Shown: positions 26,001-38,450, counted from the stretch's first letter. The stretch: 64,000 nucleotides of DNA from Odontesthes bonariensis (GCF_027942865.1 NC_134510.1:23739209-23803208); one strand, 5' to 3'. A program made the numbers and translations. Notes: generated by a model from the letters alone, not told the origin.

Positions 26001-29000
26001 CAAACGAGATCTGTATCATCAATTATTTGAGACAAAAAGACCCAACAAAAGTATGTGACCCTTGGATTTCTGCATTAAGTGTAACCTCCACCTGAGCGAC
26101 AATAACTGCAACTAAATGCTTCGGATTGCCGCTCATCAGTTTTGAACACTGGCTTGGAAGAATTTCAGCACGAGACTTACAAAGAGTCTGGGATGTTAAT
26201 GGCTTTCCTCTAATAAACGACTAATTTCAGATTCAGTTCAGTTGTATTTTCCATTCGACTTCAGTAGAGCACGAGTCTGCTGCATCACCTACTATGTTGT
26301 TCTTACATTTTTCCCCTCATAATTTGTTTTTGTTATTTGGAATTATTCTCAGATGTAGTAAAAGAGACCCAAACCACAATACTACCACCACCGTGTTTCA
26401 GAGAGGGGCCGAGGATCATCTAAAGGATTTCAGAGTTTTTCTTTCACCAAATTTAATGCTTGTAATTTCAACCAAAGGGTTCTAATTGGGGTGCTGCACG
26501 GTGGTGTGGTGGTTAGCACCGTCACCTCGCAGCAAGAGGGTTCCAGGTTCAACTCCCAGGTACCCTGCCTCTCACCCGATGACCGCTGGGATAGACTCTA
26601 GCCCCACCACGACCCGACCGACGGAATAAGCGGGTATAGAAAATGGATGGATGGATGGGTTCTAATTGGGTGTCATTTGTTCACAAAACATTTTTTCTAA
26701 CAACCTGCTAGCCTCTCCACTTGATATTTAGCACACCGCACTTGAGCAGTACTGTTCTTTACGAGGTGAGGTAGGCTCTGTTTCCAGCCCTACCATGCAA
26801 ATCATTGTTATTCTGTCTTCTCCTGATGGGTGGACTCATCAGCACGAGCGTTAGCCAATGCCAAGTAGGTTTTTAGTTGCTTAGCAGTAATCCTGGGATC
26901 TTTTGTTGAAAAAAATGTTCTGAGCAATCTTTATTGCTTGGCCAGTCCTGGGGAGAGTAACAATAGTCTTGTATTGTCTCCAATTTTCTTCAGTCTTTCA
27001 GACTGTGGACTGGTGGAGGCCAAACTTTTTAGAAATGGTGTTGTAACCTTTTTTAGCCAGAAGAGCCTCTACAGAAATCTCCTTTGTTCATGCCATGATA
27101 CACTTTAACAAACACGTGTTGTGACTTTGTTAGAACTTTGTTCCTTAAATAAAACAGGCATCCACTCAAAACTGATTGACATCCCCCGACTGAAAACACC
27201 CGACTCCGATATCAATACTATACAGAAACTATACAGTCAAAACATGAACACGACTGAGTCTGTTCTCACCGGGGAGTCCGGTTTAACGTGGGATATGGAC
27301 AGAGGCATCTTTTGATCCACTCCACCCTGTGAGGATTTCAATAAACAAATCAATGAGGTAAATAATAAAACATAAAAGCTTGCATGTGTGATGCGTACGA
27401 GAGAAACCTACTTTAACGTTAAAGCCAAACTTGCCCTCGTGATCTGGAGTGATACATATTAGCATCAAGTCGCCGTCACCAAGACCACCCTGTATGAAGA
27501 ATTTATTATCAACAGACACATTTTGAATGCACAGATAGGAATTGATGGCGAGTAATAAACATATTTACAGTGGATGAGATAAAGCACCTTATCATAATGC
27601 GGTGGGCTGTCATCCTCTCCTATGCTGTCATCAGTTTGCAGCAAAGTCTCATCTGGTCCTTGGTTGTAAGAGCCAGAAACCCTGAAAGAGAACAAATGAA
27701 GAAAAAAAAAATTCTCTGATGTCATTTACTGGAAGATTTTTGTGATATTGCCTGTGATAATATCTTGCTTTCCCCATGGGTAAGATGAGTGCCTTGACTC
27801 ATGACGGGATTTGTTGCAGGACTGTAGTGTTAAACTTTAACTAGATGGGTCTGTTTTTGTAAGCAAAACTAACTGTTGAGATGAGGTGTCTCCTTCACTG
27901 TCCTTGTTGCTGCTCACAGACGTCCTGTAGGTGTAGAAGACGTCCTCCCCCTCTGACATGTCTTTCAGGTCAGTGGTGAGCTCCACCGAAGAAGGACGAG
28001 GTCTACAAATCCCGTGGCGAACTCGGGGACTTCGCCTGCCACACAAACAAGGCAAGAGTTAGGCTGTTTCTGAGAGCAGGTGCAGCAGCCTTTGACAACA
28101 TCTGGGTTTGGGTCTGATGCCAGCAGTTGTACCAGTTGGGGGTGGATGGGGGCGATCTGGAGGGCAGACTCTTTGTTTCGAGATGCTCTGATGAAAGCGA
28201 CCGCCGTAAGACTGGGTTCCACACCATCCCTCCGACCACACGCTGGCACACCGGACCACTGCTGTCGAGCAGGGGAAAAAAAAAAAAGAAACCAGCAGCG
28301 TTTATGTGAAGAATGAGCAGATATAAATATGCAATAAATGGAAAACTCACATCTCAGTTTTACTGTTGCCCAGTCCCAGGTGTTGTGTTATCAGCTTCTT
28401 GTAGGACTGAGCTGTGCTGTTGTTATATTTGGGGCTTCTGGCAGTGCGGTTGGAGGAGAAGAAGGAGTGATGATCCACGCAGGACCGCCACAGGTTCTTA
28501 CAAGTCTTGGGACAGGACAGGACTAGAGACATCTCACAGTCCTGGGTTTCCCCCTGCAACAGAAAAAGTTTAGGTTCAGTGTTTGTCACTTTAAGGTCAG
28601 ACCATCTCTATTTTGCAACTTAAGAAGAGCATGATGAATTTGTAGTTGGAAATCATTTATTTTTAAATGAATGATTTATTACTTGTCACACACGGAAACA
28701 CAGAGAAAAGAATGTGTTTTAAATCTTTAAATCGCCGCAGTATAAAGAGGAGAAAAGCAAACGTTTTACATAAGTTACCATGTCTCACAAAGAGAATGGA
28801 TTTACCAGCCGAGCGAGCGGAGTGATTTAAACTAAGAGTTTATTCAGAGCAGATCTCTGAACAAATGGCAGATAAATGACAAGAGAAACTCACATGTTTA
28901 CGTTTCAGATGGATAATAAAGCGTCTCCTCTTAAAGGAAATCTTGATGATGTTCCCCCTGCATGAAAGCATCGCATTTAGTCAGAGGATGATAAGAAACA

Positions 29001-32000
29001 CGTGCAAGCTGACTAATGAGTAGCATCATTACTCACCAGGGGAAGAAACTGGAGCAAATCATATTACAGAACATTGCAACGCCACTTGAGGCCAAACCCA
29101 CCATCAGAGGTGCATTGTTGATGTCCTGGAAGAAAGAAAGATGTTCAACTAGAACTAGGCTGATTATTGATCATTGATTGATTCAGCTCTTATTAACAAA
29201 GTCCCAATTTCTTTCAATTTCCAAAAATGATTTGACACTTATTCACTTAGGGATATAAAAGCAAAAAACTAATGACTTATGCTGCTTAGAAAGGCATCTG
29301 GGATATAAATTTAACACATTTAAAATTAATAGCGGCTGAAAATATAACCCAACTCGAAGAGGCTTCACTAACCTTGACTTAAACAAGTGCTTATTAAATT
29401 ACAATTCAATCAAAGGAATCACGCTACCATGGCAGCATGAAGCTCCACTCCGTACAACTCCAAGGTCCGTGCTGTGTTAAGAAAACACAGCTCCGCCTCG
29501 CTCTGCTTAAGCCCTCTAGGAACACAGGAAGCACACAAACGGTCATTTCCAACACCGCAAAACACACCTGTTGTCTTTCAGTGGAGTGTCTGAATTGAAC
29601 TGTCTGAATTACTTGTGCTGTGGATGCAGATCTTCCACTTTTGAAATGAAGTCTTCATCCTGTTCGGGGATGAAGTGGCATTTTGAGAGGTAACCAGGGG
29701 GTCGGGACGGACAGTGATCCCCCGTCTCCGCTACAGGTGAAGGAGACAGACAATGAGCATCCGCACAGAAACACAACAACAAGCAGCACACATCCGCGTC
29801 TCCTGACATCTGCATACTGCAGGAGAGCTGCTAAATGAGAGGACTGAGAGCATCCTCCCAGGTATAACTACTCACACAGTTATTATTGAGTCATTAATCA
29901 TTTGTTTCTCCGGGAAGCGATGAGACTTACACTGCACGGCATAAGAAGCCAGCACTACAGCTGCGCTCAGCGGGCACTGCAACCTGCAATCAGATACAAT
30001 GATTACACAGTGCACGCATGACAGCTAAACAAATACTGCTCGCGAGGGGATGGGCTTGATGGGTTTGAAGTTGTGCTACTAACCGTCCTTCTCTAATGTC
30101 ACTCCTGATCTGGAGGAAGTACAAGTGCCTGCAGGGACGATACAAAGAGGAACTTTAACAACCCATGCATGTTTTCTACTTTCTGCAGAAACCTCTTTGA
30201 CATGGCTCTGGCCATGCATGTCAACCACTCACTCTATTAAACGTAGTGCTTTTTGATGTTTTCTACAAACATTTGTTTACCCCAGAGGACAAAGTTTAAA
30301 TCAATCCTGGACTGGGATACAGTTCTACACAGAAATTAAAAGCATTCTGACGATTTTGAGTATCAAGCATTGCAAAAAGTACACGTACCTGCTAATGTAA
30401 ATGGCTAAGTAAGTAGGGGATGACCTGAAGTCTTAAAAGGCATTAAGTTAAACATTTTTCTTAACATTTTAAGCCGTACTCATGTTTGTTTTTCAAATCT
30501 TTTTCATTCTAAAGTGACAAAACTGAAAGGAGCACCATGCAAGAGATGGAACCACGGATGATCTGAGCCCTCACATAACCTTTTTCGAAAATGGCTCACA
30601 TATTAATTAACTTGTAAGGGCCGTGATATGTTTGGAGAAAAAAAGAAAAAAGGTTGCAGAATTTCATGAAAAGAGCACCTCCCACACTGTTCAAAGGGGT
30701 TGGTTCAATCGTGCTCCAGGCTTGTTCAACAGCCCAGTGGCTCAAAGAGCTTTTCTTTGGTCGAAGGTAAAAAAAAAAACGGATTAATTTAAATACCAGC
30801 AAATTCAGGAAGCAAACACAATACAGGATGTAAAAGTGGCTATGGATGGAAATAGAGCCGCTTCTACAACAAGATAATGGTCCTAAACACACCTCAAAGC
30901 CCACAAAAAGGCGCACACTCAATGTTTTTCCATGGATCTCGCAATCACCCTGCCAAAAAACACAGGAACAGAAACTTTGACAAAGACTGTCCAATCTCTT
31001 ATGAGCCACTCGTCACCTGCTGTATAACAGGATGTCAATGTGAGAAATATTATAATATAAGAGAGCTCACTTTCAAAGAGCAGCTTGAATGGCTGTGACA
31101 TCTTGCATTACTTGTTTTTTTTGGACCAGCCATTGTATCACGAAAACGTGTGAACCATCATCAGATTAGTGTTAGACTGTATCACTGTATGAGTCACCAC
31201 AGAGAAGCTGGAGTACTAACCTTGTCTGCTCATGCTGCAGAGAGTTGGGATCAGAGATGAAGAATCGTACTCTGAAGTTCAGATAAAAGGGGGACGCAAG
31301 ACCTGCAGATAAATGTCACGTTGGTAAAAAAAAAAAAAAGGCCTGTAACAATAGTTATATCACGACCTCCTTTCTGTTTCACTTCCATTTTTATCTTTGC
31401 ATCTAAAGTCAAGAAGGTAATTCTAAGTGGAAAAAGTCAGGTACCTTTAATCTGCTTTTTCAAGGGCTTCTCTGGCTCCAACCATCTCTGAAAGAAAGAC
31501 TTTCATTAAGCATAATGGCTAACTGGGGCTAAAAAAAATAAAGAAATAAAGAATCATTTAAGCAAGTACGCCCCATGGTTATCATAAACTGAATTGCAAT
31601 CAGCCTGTGCAAGACATTAGAGCCTCAGCCCAAATGTGCAGCAGCAGAAGAAGAACAGTGAGCTCACAGGAGAGTGTGTGTTGGCTGTGATAGAGGCGAT
31701 GGCTGTGCTGGATTCTCTGATCTGCAGACTGAAGAGCTGCCTCTCCTGCAGGCCCAGGTGGTTACATACCAGGTCCAACAGAACCACACCTTCATCCTGC
31801 TTCTGAAAGATGGAAACAACAAACAACATCATTGCCGGCCAAACCCTGTGGCTGCTTATTTCGCACAGATAAATATGCTGGTAAACATGTTGGAAACGAC
31901 TGGACATGCTGGCGATTATACATCCAGGCTAAAATTTGATTTCTGAAGAGCCATTTGCAGAAAAACGCTGTAGTTAAATTAGTCGCTGTTAGCTCATCTG

Positions 32001-32711
32001 CAGGCTGTTCTCATTGCTTTGACCAGTTTCTGTTAGCAGAAAGATATCCACATCACAAGAGGACTTGTTACTGTAAACTGCAGGGAACACAATCATTTTT
32101 GATGTGTGTGGACACATTTTCCTCTACATCATGTGCCTCCCTTACAAACGTTTCAGCAAAAAAAAAATTTAAAAAAGTCTTACAATAAGCACAGACTGAC
32201 AAAGAGTAATGGAGAGTTCCATCTTGGAGTCTTTACACATTATAACCATGACACCCTCTCGTCGTTCACATCCAAATGTCGCACAGGGGCTCTCCGAGAA
32301 AGCAATATTATGATTGCCTCTCTGGTGTGTATGTGGGTGTGTATGCTTGTCAGCGTGTGTGTACTGGATACATGACATGATATGCTGGTGGTGTTTAGGG
32401 CTCCCAAGTGTGACAAGCATCTATAAGCTGCAGGAGGTGAGTTTGTCCTTCAAACAGGGTTGTGGTGTTGTGCGAGAGATGTGGATCAATGGGAAAAGGA
32501 AAAAATAGTCCGCCACTACATCACACATGACATTAGGATCATTAGCAGAGCACAGAGACAGATCGGAGCAACATATAATCTCCTCTAAGACAGAGAAGAA
32601 ACATTATGAGAGTGGGTGTGTGTGCTTATGTGTGTTACGCACGCTCACTCTGAAGGTCTCGATGGTGCCGTCCAGCAGCTGAACGAGGCAGAGCAGGTCC
32701 GGTTTTGGCAT
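20014..32711 (-). CDS. ptpn3: ptpn3 (PTPH1-like) FERM-PDZ non-receptor tyrosine phosphatase
   Basis: Cytoskeleton-associated enzyme that removes phosphate from phosphotyrosine. Exons: 32711-32649, 31802-31668, 31487-31445, 31302-31221, 30128-30084, 29983-29931, 29730-29613, 29515-29428, 29125-29037, 28957-28894, 28553-28351, 28261-28133, 28035-27874, 27681-27588, 27489-27412, 27326-27270, 25556-25400, 25292-25117, 24799-24709, 24477-24416, 24320-24174, 23492-23364, 22062-21917, 21805-21670, 20088-20014. The frame stays open across all junctions, giving about 873 aa (about 913 in human). FERM covers residues 10-260. A linker includes VVGGMVWNP and [22 protein letters not shown] covers about 463-553 with GKFGFNVK. 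The phosphatase domain (about 595-860) has [14 protein letters not shown] and the P-loop [10 protein letters not shown] with catalytic Cys803. PTPN4 is the paralogue to exclude; the neighbouring gene and the linker favour PTPN3. The N-terminus is uncertain: an in-frame stop lies upstream of the chosen ATG. Confidence 0.93.
21892..21914. repeat. (GT)n microsatellite, CA on the ptpn3 sense strand
   Basis: GT units begin within a few bases of the donor of the exon that encodes the end of the WPD region and the HC of the phosphatase signature (22062-21917). On the transcript they read as CA repeats. Confidence 0.9.
26000..27120. repeat. old dispersed repeat host for a younger SINE, in a ptpn3 intron
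   Basis: The 1.6-kb intron between the exons at 27326-27270 and 25556-25400 holds AT-rich sequence with phrases such as ACTACCACCACCGTGTTTCA and TTTGTTCATGCCATGATACA that recur in degraded fish DNA transposons. No ORF survives and the ends are unclear. A SINE sits inside at 26491-26656. Confidence 0.4.
26477..26670 (+). mobile_element. tRNA-derived SINE with 14-bp target-site duplication
   Basis: The body spans 26491-26656. It begins GTGCTGCACGGTGG, has an A-box-like TGGTGTGGTGGTTAGC and a B-box-like GGTTCAACTCC, and ends in a short GGAT repeat after TATAGAAAATGGATGG. Both flanks carry the same 14 bases, GGGTTCTAATTGGG (26477-26490 and 26657-26670), an exact target-site duplication. The layout and boxes identify a tRNA-like SINE of the type widespread in teleosts. 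It is not a functional tRNA gene. Confidence 0.85.
30480..31140 (+). mobile_element. Tc1-like transposase remnant in ptpn3 intron
   Basis: Around 30864-30981 the plus strand reads [16 protein letters not shown] and then VFPWISQSP, the conserved block around the second and third acidic residues of Tc1/mariner DDE transposases. The usual D-L-N-P after QSP is lost and a stop follows soon after, so the copy is dead. Its limits are approximate. Confidence 0.65.
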
Positions 32712-34130
32712 GTCTGTTACCACGGTAACTCTGCCTCCCTCTCAAGGCAAACACCCAGTCTTCAGCTCGTCGCCGAGAGGGGACCTGGAGACACACACGG
32801 ACACACAACAACCACAAAACAGTGTCAGATGTTTCCAGGCTGTTGAAAGCACCTCCCTCAGGATGACACTGTGTGGTGAGTAATACGTGTACTGGATGGA
32901 GCATCGGCCTGCAGTGAGTAATGCGCTGTGAATGCAAAGGAGTGACTGCGTGTGTGTGTGTGAGTTCGTTTGTGTAATCTCTTATTATTTGGCCTGGGTC
33001 TGAACATGTCCCTTCCCTCTCCCTCCTGCTCTGCCACTGCATCTCTCCGCCTTTCGCAGGCAGCTGAATGATAAGAATGTTAAACATTTTCAGAGTTGAA
33101 CACGCCCCATCTACAGCACCATCGCTGATCTCAGATCGGCCACCGGACGAACACAAACACACGCACTGCAATCTCACTCACAAATGCACACAAAGCCACA
33201 CTGAGACTGAGAATATACATGCGTGCGAGCATCTCTATGCATGCACGCGTGTGTGTACGCACATCTATCCTGTGTCGAATTTCCAGGTGAGCAGATCTGG
33301 CCGGCCGGTCTCGCACAGATTCTGAAAGGACACACAATATTTGAGTTAATGTTTGAACACAGTGACACACTCTGAATATATTAAAACGGAGCTGGTCCCT
33401 GTTGGTTGACTGCTTTTCCATAATAACCCTTTCACAGGCAGGCCTCTAATGAATTTACAAGTAAATGTTACATTAAAAAGTGAACTCATCTTTATGTGGA
33501 GACTGTGACCTCACGGGGTGTTTTGCATCTATTTTCTAATGTGTTAAAGTTTCTGTCCTCAGATGTGCAAATTAAAGATAGATTCCTCCAACTTTATAAC
33601 TTTATAAACACACTGTTTTGCTAAAACGTCATTTGAGAAAGTTAAAAGTAAGAATTGTCGGACACACCTGGCTTAAATACTGAAATCTGTTCAAACCTCG
33701 TCTCCATTGCTTTACGTTATGTGACATATGAGAGATTAAACAGGGCCTTCTCTGTGTATTAGGCCCATATTTCAGTTTCCTGATAGTCCCAGCCCGCCGA
33801 TAATAAACTCTGCAGTGACCTCGCTGTACTTTGAGCCGCAGCGCGAACAAGGAACCTGTTGACAGCCTGAACTTTACTAAAGCTACACCCAAAAAGGAGG
33901 AACACACCACGGATAAACTTTCCTCCAACCACGGCCGTCCTCGTAACAACAGCTTGGCCAAGTTCTTGTTTTCTGGGAAGAAAATGTTTCTTTTCTTACA
34001 GAGGAAAAGGAGTTACTACCTCGGTCCTCCCGCTTCAGAGACAGGTCATATCCCTCCACGCTGCCCGCTGCGAACACTTCGGGACGGGCTTCGTCGGAAA
34101 ACCCAGGTATAGTTAGGTAAATATCCGGGC
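32712..34130 (-). other. upstream / first-intron region of ptpn3
   Basis: About 1.4 kb between the first recognised coding exon and the GC-rich block. It probably holds a non-coding first exon and intron 1, but I could not fix the exon. A pyrimidine-rich acceptor-like site lies near 33321. No protein-coding exon with a good family match was found, so the missing N-terminal residues compared with human remain unplaced. Confidence 0.35.
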
Positions 34131-34134
34131 AAGT

Positions 34135-34260
34135 TTCTCATCCCTGGCTGCGCTGACTCCGCGCGGCCCCGCCCCTTTACCGCGCGCGCTCCCGCGTTGG
34201 CTGCGCGAAACGGGGGATAAACAGGGGGCGCGCGAGGGGAGGGCTTTGGGAAAATACAAT
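34135..34260 (-). promoter_or_regulatory. CpG-rich block, likely ptpn3 promoter
   Basis: A dense CpG cluster (GACTCCGCGCGGCCCCGCCC, then CGCGCGCTCCCGCG and GGGGGCGCGCG) includes a GC box of the Sp1 type. It lies 1.4 kb upstream of the first ptpn3 coding exon and has no other gene beside it. No TATA box is visible. Assignment is by position only. Confidence 0.55.
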
Positions 34261-34554
34261 CCAGGTGTCGTACCGTACCGAGGTAGTTACCTCTGTTAAA
34301 GAAGACTGTCCCCTACACGCGGGGGTGCGCATTCCCTCAACAGAATTTGATCCACATAAACAGCTTTTTTTTTTACCCACGTGAACAAAAAATGTGCTCA
34401 TGTAGATCATTGTCAATTGTTTGAGTGCTGGTGTTCTATCTGTGAGGTTTAATAGCTATAAGGAAAATGTATGGTTTCATTTTTCTGTACGTGTTTTCCA
34501 ACTATATTCATCTAAATATTCATAATTTGTAATGCTTCTTACACTCCCTGCTGC

Positions 34555-34640
34555 AATTATTTTATTTTATGTAAAGCACTTTGAATTGTTTGTACATGAA
34601 ATGTGCTATATAAATAAATTTGATTTGATTTTGATTTAAA
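34555..34640 (+). repeat. 3' end of a dispersed retroelement
   Basis: TGTAAAGCACTTTGAATTG, then GTGCTATATAAATAAATTTG and short TTGATTT repeats, is the form of a common fish LINE/SINE 3' end with a microsatellite tail. The 5' part is not recognisable. Confidence 0.5.
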
Positions 34641-36562
34641 TGAATGGAGCACCAAAATGACAGTTGTACTGTAAGCCAACCCCCCCTCAAAAGTACAGTT
34701 GTCATGATCATTTTTGCACTGATATAATGCAGACTTATCGTGAAGTCGATTACACAGTCAAACACTGTTAAGAAACAGGACCCAGTATCACGTTGAAATA
34801 AGCTCAGAAGCACGGTCCTGTTGAGATAGTGACACTTTGGTTGGCTCAGGTAGTTCACTTGGTACGAAATAGACACAAATGTAAAAGAGTACACAGTATT
34901 TTATACCTTTAGTCCACGTTTTATATGTCAGATCATCATTCATTTATTTCATGAACATGGGGAAGTTTTATCTTTCTTAACCATTGTAAACAGTTCTGTA
35001 ATTTAACTTTGTTACAGTTGCACCATGTGGGGAAACAAAAAAATCAGAGAATATGAAGCCTAAAAGTTGTATTCAACATAACTTTGCATCATGAAAACGA
35101 AAGCACTGCCAGTGTATAACTGAGAATGGTCCGGTTTGGATTGGAAACCATCTGAGCCTGAAAGACGAAGCAGATGCGTGGTGGAAAATATTCAACCGTT
35201 ACGTCAATCTGAGACCATTAAAAAATATTATCACACATGATTTAATACAAATAAAATGTAGACATACGACTCATCCTTGTTTTTACAGATCAAATGTTTC
35301 ATTTTGTGTTGATATATAAACCTTAAAAGATCTTCACTTTATCATGATCTTAATCACAGTGTATCTAATTCTTCTACCAAAGTATGAGGAGTTTGGGAGT
35401 TTGAGTAGTTGTGCAACAATGTGCAAAAGACACCAAACTGCTGTGAAGGAAGCTGCTTGGTGACAACACTTTGAGGGTGACTTTATGATGATGTAAATCT
35501 TCATAAAGAGAAATTAATTCTCTGCCTATTTCTCTGGTTTATTGCCACCATCTACAGGACACTGGAAGTACTGCTGCTGAGTCATGAAAGTTGGGCTTGA
35601 GATGGTCTATTTTTACTGACTGTTTGAAAGCGACTGGTTAGAACCATTAAATGTTGCATTAAAACACTCCACTAACCTCTGTAAAGACCTGTTCTTTACT
35701 CTGGTGTCATCCTAACACAACTACAGAACATTGTTTGAGTATCCTTGTTCAAAACATTGTTTTCCTGTTTGGCGTCCCCCTGATATTATTCCTATTCTGT
35801 GTTTCGCTCATTGTTGACACATGAACACAAGCTGGGAAGATTTCTACAGGTGTTTTTTTTTAAGGTCCTTCAAAAGTTGTTCTCGAGCAGACTCGACGCG
35901 AGACTCTATGTTAACTTTTCCAAACCTGAACAGTGTGTTCATTAAAGACATGAGAAATAGAGCTGTTTTTTCTGTTAGACTGTCCGTCTATGATTGTGAC
36001 TTAGGTGAAGCTCAGACAAGACTTCATCAGCAACAAAAAATAAGATTCTTGTAGTACCAAAAAAATGTATTTTTCTAGAAGCTGTACAAACGTCATTTCC
36101 TTCATTTTCTGCACTCACACAACCCCACACTCCCACTTCCATGTTTCATTGTTTGTTGCCACATTTCAGTCACTGTGGTAATTATTTCCAGGTACATACC
36201 AAACGAGTTGGACCGATCTATCCATAAGGTTTCTCTTTTTATTTCTAGAGCAAAGTTTAGGAAGTAGGATTGTTTCACTCGGGCGACGTGCACAGAGGCT
36301 GCAGTTAGACGATGTCCTTGAACCTGTCTGATTTCCACTGATGACTCCTGAGTATCTGATTTTCAGGACTAAATTATGAAAGTATCACTTTAGGAGTACG
36401 ACCACTGCCGTTTTGATTAGGGAGTTATTCTATACGGTGCCTCCTGATTACTGCTGCATGTGTTTCCACTGATTTAGTCACTGATCCTCCTGTGTCCTCT
36501 TCCAGCTTTGTGAAGTCTCACAATCAGACTTTTAAATTTCTCAATGCTTTTGATGCCTTTAT
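34641..36562. other. intergenic, no gene seen
   Basis: AT-rich sequence with only short open frames and no splice-consistent exon series or recognised motif. Confidence 0.6.
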
Positions 36563-37872
36563 AGAAATAGGCATAGTGTTTATGCCTCCAGTGAGAGCCC
36601 CCCCCCCCTGGCTTGCCCTTGAAACTGAGGTTTCGGCTCCATTTGCTCCATTATACTGTTTGTCCACTAACCTTGCCCCTCAGAATAGACTGCACCCTGT
36701 CATGTCGCACCTTCAAATATTGTGGAAAAATACATCCCAGATTTTTAAATTTAACGTACACCTTAATCACACTTCAGGTCTGTGGCATAATCCAAAACTT
36801 TGTATCAACAAAACTCCGTTTCTTTGGAAATCTTGGTTTTTGAAAAATGTGTCGGTATTAGGAGACCTATATGACAACGGCACATTAAAGCCATTTGAAA
36901 TCCTGGCTGGGGAATTCAATCTACCTAGACAAGATTTTTGGAAATATTTGCAGCTGCGACACTTATTACTAAAAACTTTTGGCTCGGCTTTGGGAGCCCC
37001 TTCAACTTGTGGCTTCTTGGAAGATCTCAAGAAGGCACTAAAGCAAGGACATGCAGCCTCCACTTTTTATAAGATGTTATTAATGGAATCTGATACCTCT
37101 CTATCACCTCTTAAGCAAGCATGGGAGAAAGATTTAAATTATACCTTCTCAAAGGCTGAATGGGAGGGGATACTTAGGAATGGGAAGAGGGTATCGAGAG
37201 AGTTGAGGACTCGACTAGTCCAATTTAAAATATTACATAGAATATACTGGACTCCTGTTAGGCTACACAGGGTGGGATTAGCAAATAATGGTAAATGTTG
37301 GAGATGCCAGCAGGATAGCGGCACATTGCACACATGCTGTGGGAGTGCCCAGATGTTCAGGTCTTCTGGGCAGCAGTTCATAGGACAGTGGGGGAGATCC
37401 TTGGCAAAGATATTCCTTTTTGTAATAGACTCTACACTCTTGGTGACCCTTCAGCTGTGAGTGCTCTGCCTTCATTTCTTTCGCAGTGGGACGAAACAGC
37501 AATTATGCTGGGTAGGAAATTATTAATATTGGAATGGAAATCTTCTTCAGCTCCATCGCTTAATCACTGGCATACTTCTCTCGGCCAACTAGCTTCTTTA
37601 GAAAGGTTATCATTTAAATTATTGAACAAACTAGATGATTATGATCGAAAATGGGGCCCCTACCTGGCTTATATTCAATTAGCGACCCTCTCCAGCTCAA
37701 ATACTTAGGCACCTGAATAGGCTTATACAGCTGAACTCTTGAAACTTCATGTACAGATTTCGTTTGGCATCACTTTTGTTTGTATTTATTTTGTATTTAT
37801 TTATTTTATTATTATTATTTGTTATTTATTTTATTTTTTACTAATATACTAATACTGATGTGTATGGTTATA

Positions 37873-37915
<43 letters not shown>

Positions 37916-38115
37916 TATTTGTCAATTTTTGTTTTTTATACATTCGTTTCTTTTACTATTTAATTGTGTGTGTGTAATGTTGTATAATTCACTTGAAGTC
38001 ACTTGTCAAGGACTGAATTTATATTGTATAATAATATAATGTGGATTATTGTTTGTTCATTATTATTGTTTGAAAAATAAAAAGTTTAAATCGTAAAAAA
38101 GAAATAGGCATAGTG
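36563..38115 (+). mobile_element. 5'-truncated L1/Tx1-like LINE with 16-bp target-site duplication
   Basis: The body (36579-38099) carries the C-terminal part of a LINE ORF2. It is read in one frame to about 37330 (LPRQDFWKYLQLRHLLL, then a CWRC motif) and in another from about 37334 to the stop at 37708 (MLWECPDVQVFW). A small deletion between them breaks the frame, so the copy is dead. The 3' UTR has a TA microsatellite (37876-37906) and ends in an A-rich tail. The same 16 bases, AGAAATAGGCATAGTG, flank it at 36563-36578 and 38100-38115. This marks insertion by target-primed reverse transcription. The conserved W-ECP/Cys motif is typical of L1/Tx1 ORF2 tails. Confidence 0.85.
37876..37906. 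repeat. (TA)n microsatellite
   Basis: A run of alternating T and A within the 3' UTR of the LINE copy, followed by a T tract. Confidence 0.9.
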
Positions 38116-38450
38116 GATACTCCCACAACTGAGAACTTCCTGGTTTTTGAACGGCTGTTTTAAAACAACATCGTCGGACTCTTGCCTATTTAGAAATCAA
38201 CCCAAATCTCATGACCATGAGTGAGGGTTGGATCGAAGATGGACCAGTAAATGGAAAGCTTTGCCTTTTGGCTCGGCTCCCTTTCACCACAAAGGTGGAA
38301 CACCCTCATTACTGCTGACGAAGCCCCAATCCGTCCATCTCTCGCTCTATCCTATTACCACTAGTGAACAAGATGCCAAGATACTTGAACTGTTCTGCTG
38401 CAGGCAAGGTCCCACTCACTGGTAGACTTCAAAAGCAAGATTTCGATGGA
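38116..38450. repeat. probable older dispersed repeat
   Basis: Phrases such as ATGACCATGAGTGAGGGTTGG, GCTTTGCCTTTTGGCTCGGC and CAAGATGCCAAGATACTTGA are ones I associate with a high-copy fish repeat. The family was not identified and no ORF is intact. Confidence 0.4.

Noticed and set aside
26491-26560. Possible tRNA gene
   Set aside because: The box A and box B-like sequences belong to a SINE with a target-site duplication; no cloverleaf could be formed convincingly.
30596-31009. 137-codon minus-strand ORF
   Set aside because: It is antisense to the Tc1-like DDE block and has no family match.
32635-33177. 180-codon minus-strand ORF overlapping the first ptpn3 coding exon
   Set aside because: It is in a different frame from the FERM start ([13 protein letters not shown]) and reads through apparent intron sequence.
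36492-36578. Upstream part of the ORF that runs into the LINE
   Set aside because: It precedes the target-site duplication boundary, so its codons are flanking DNA and not element protein.
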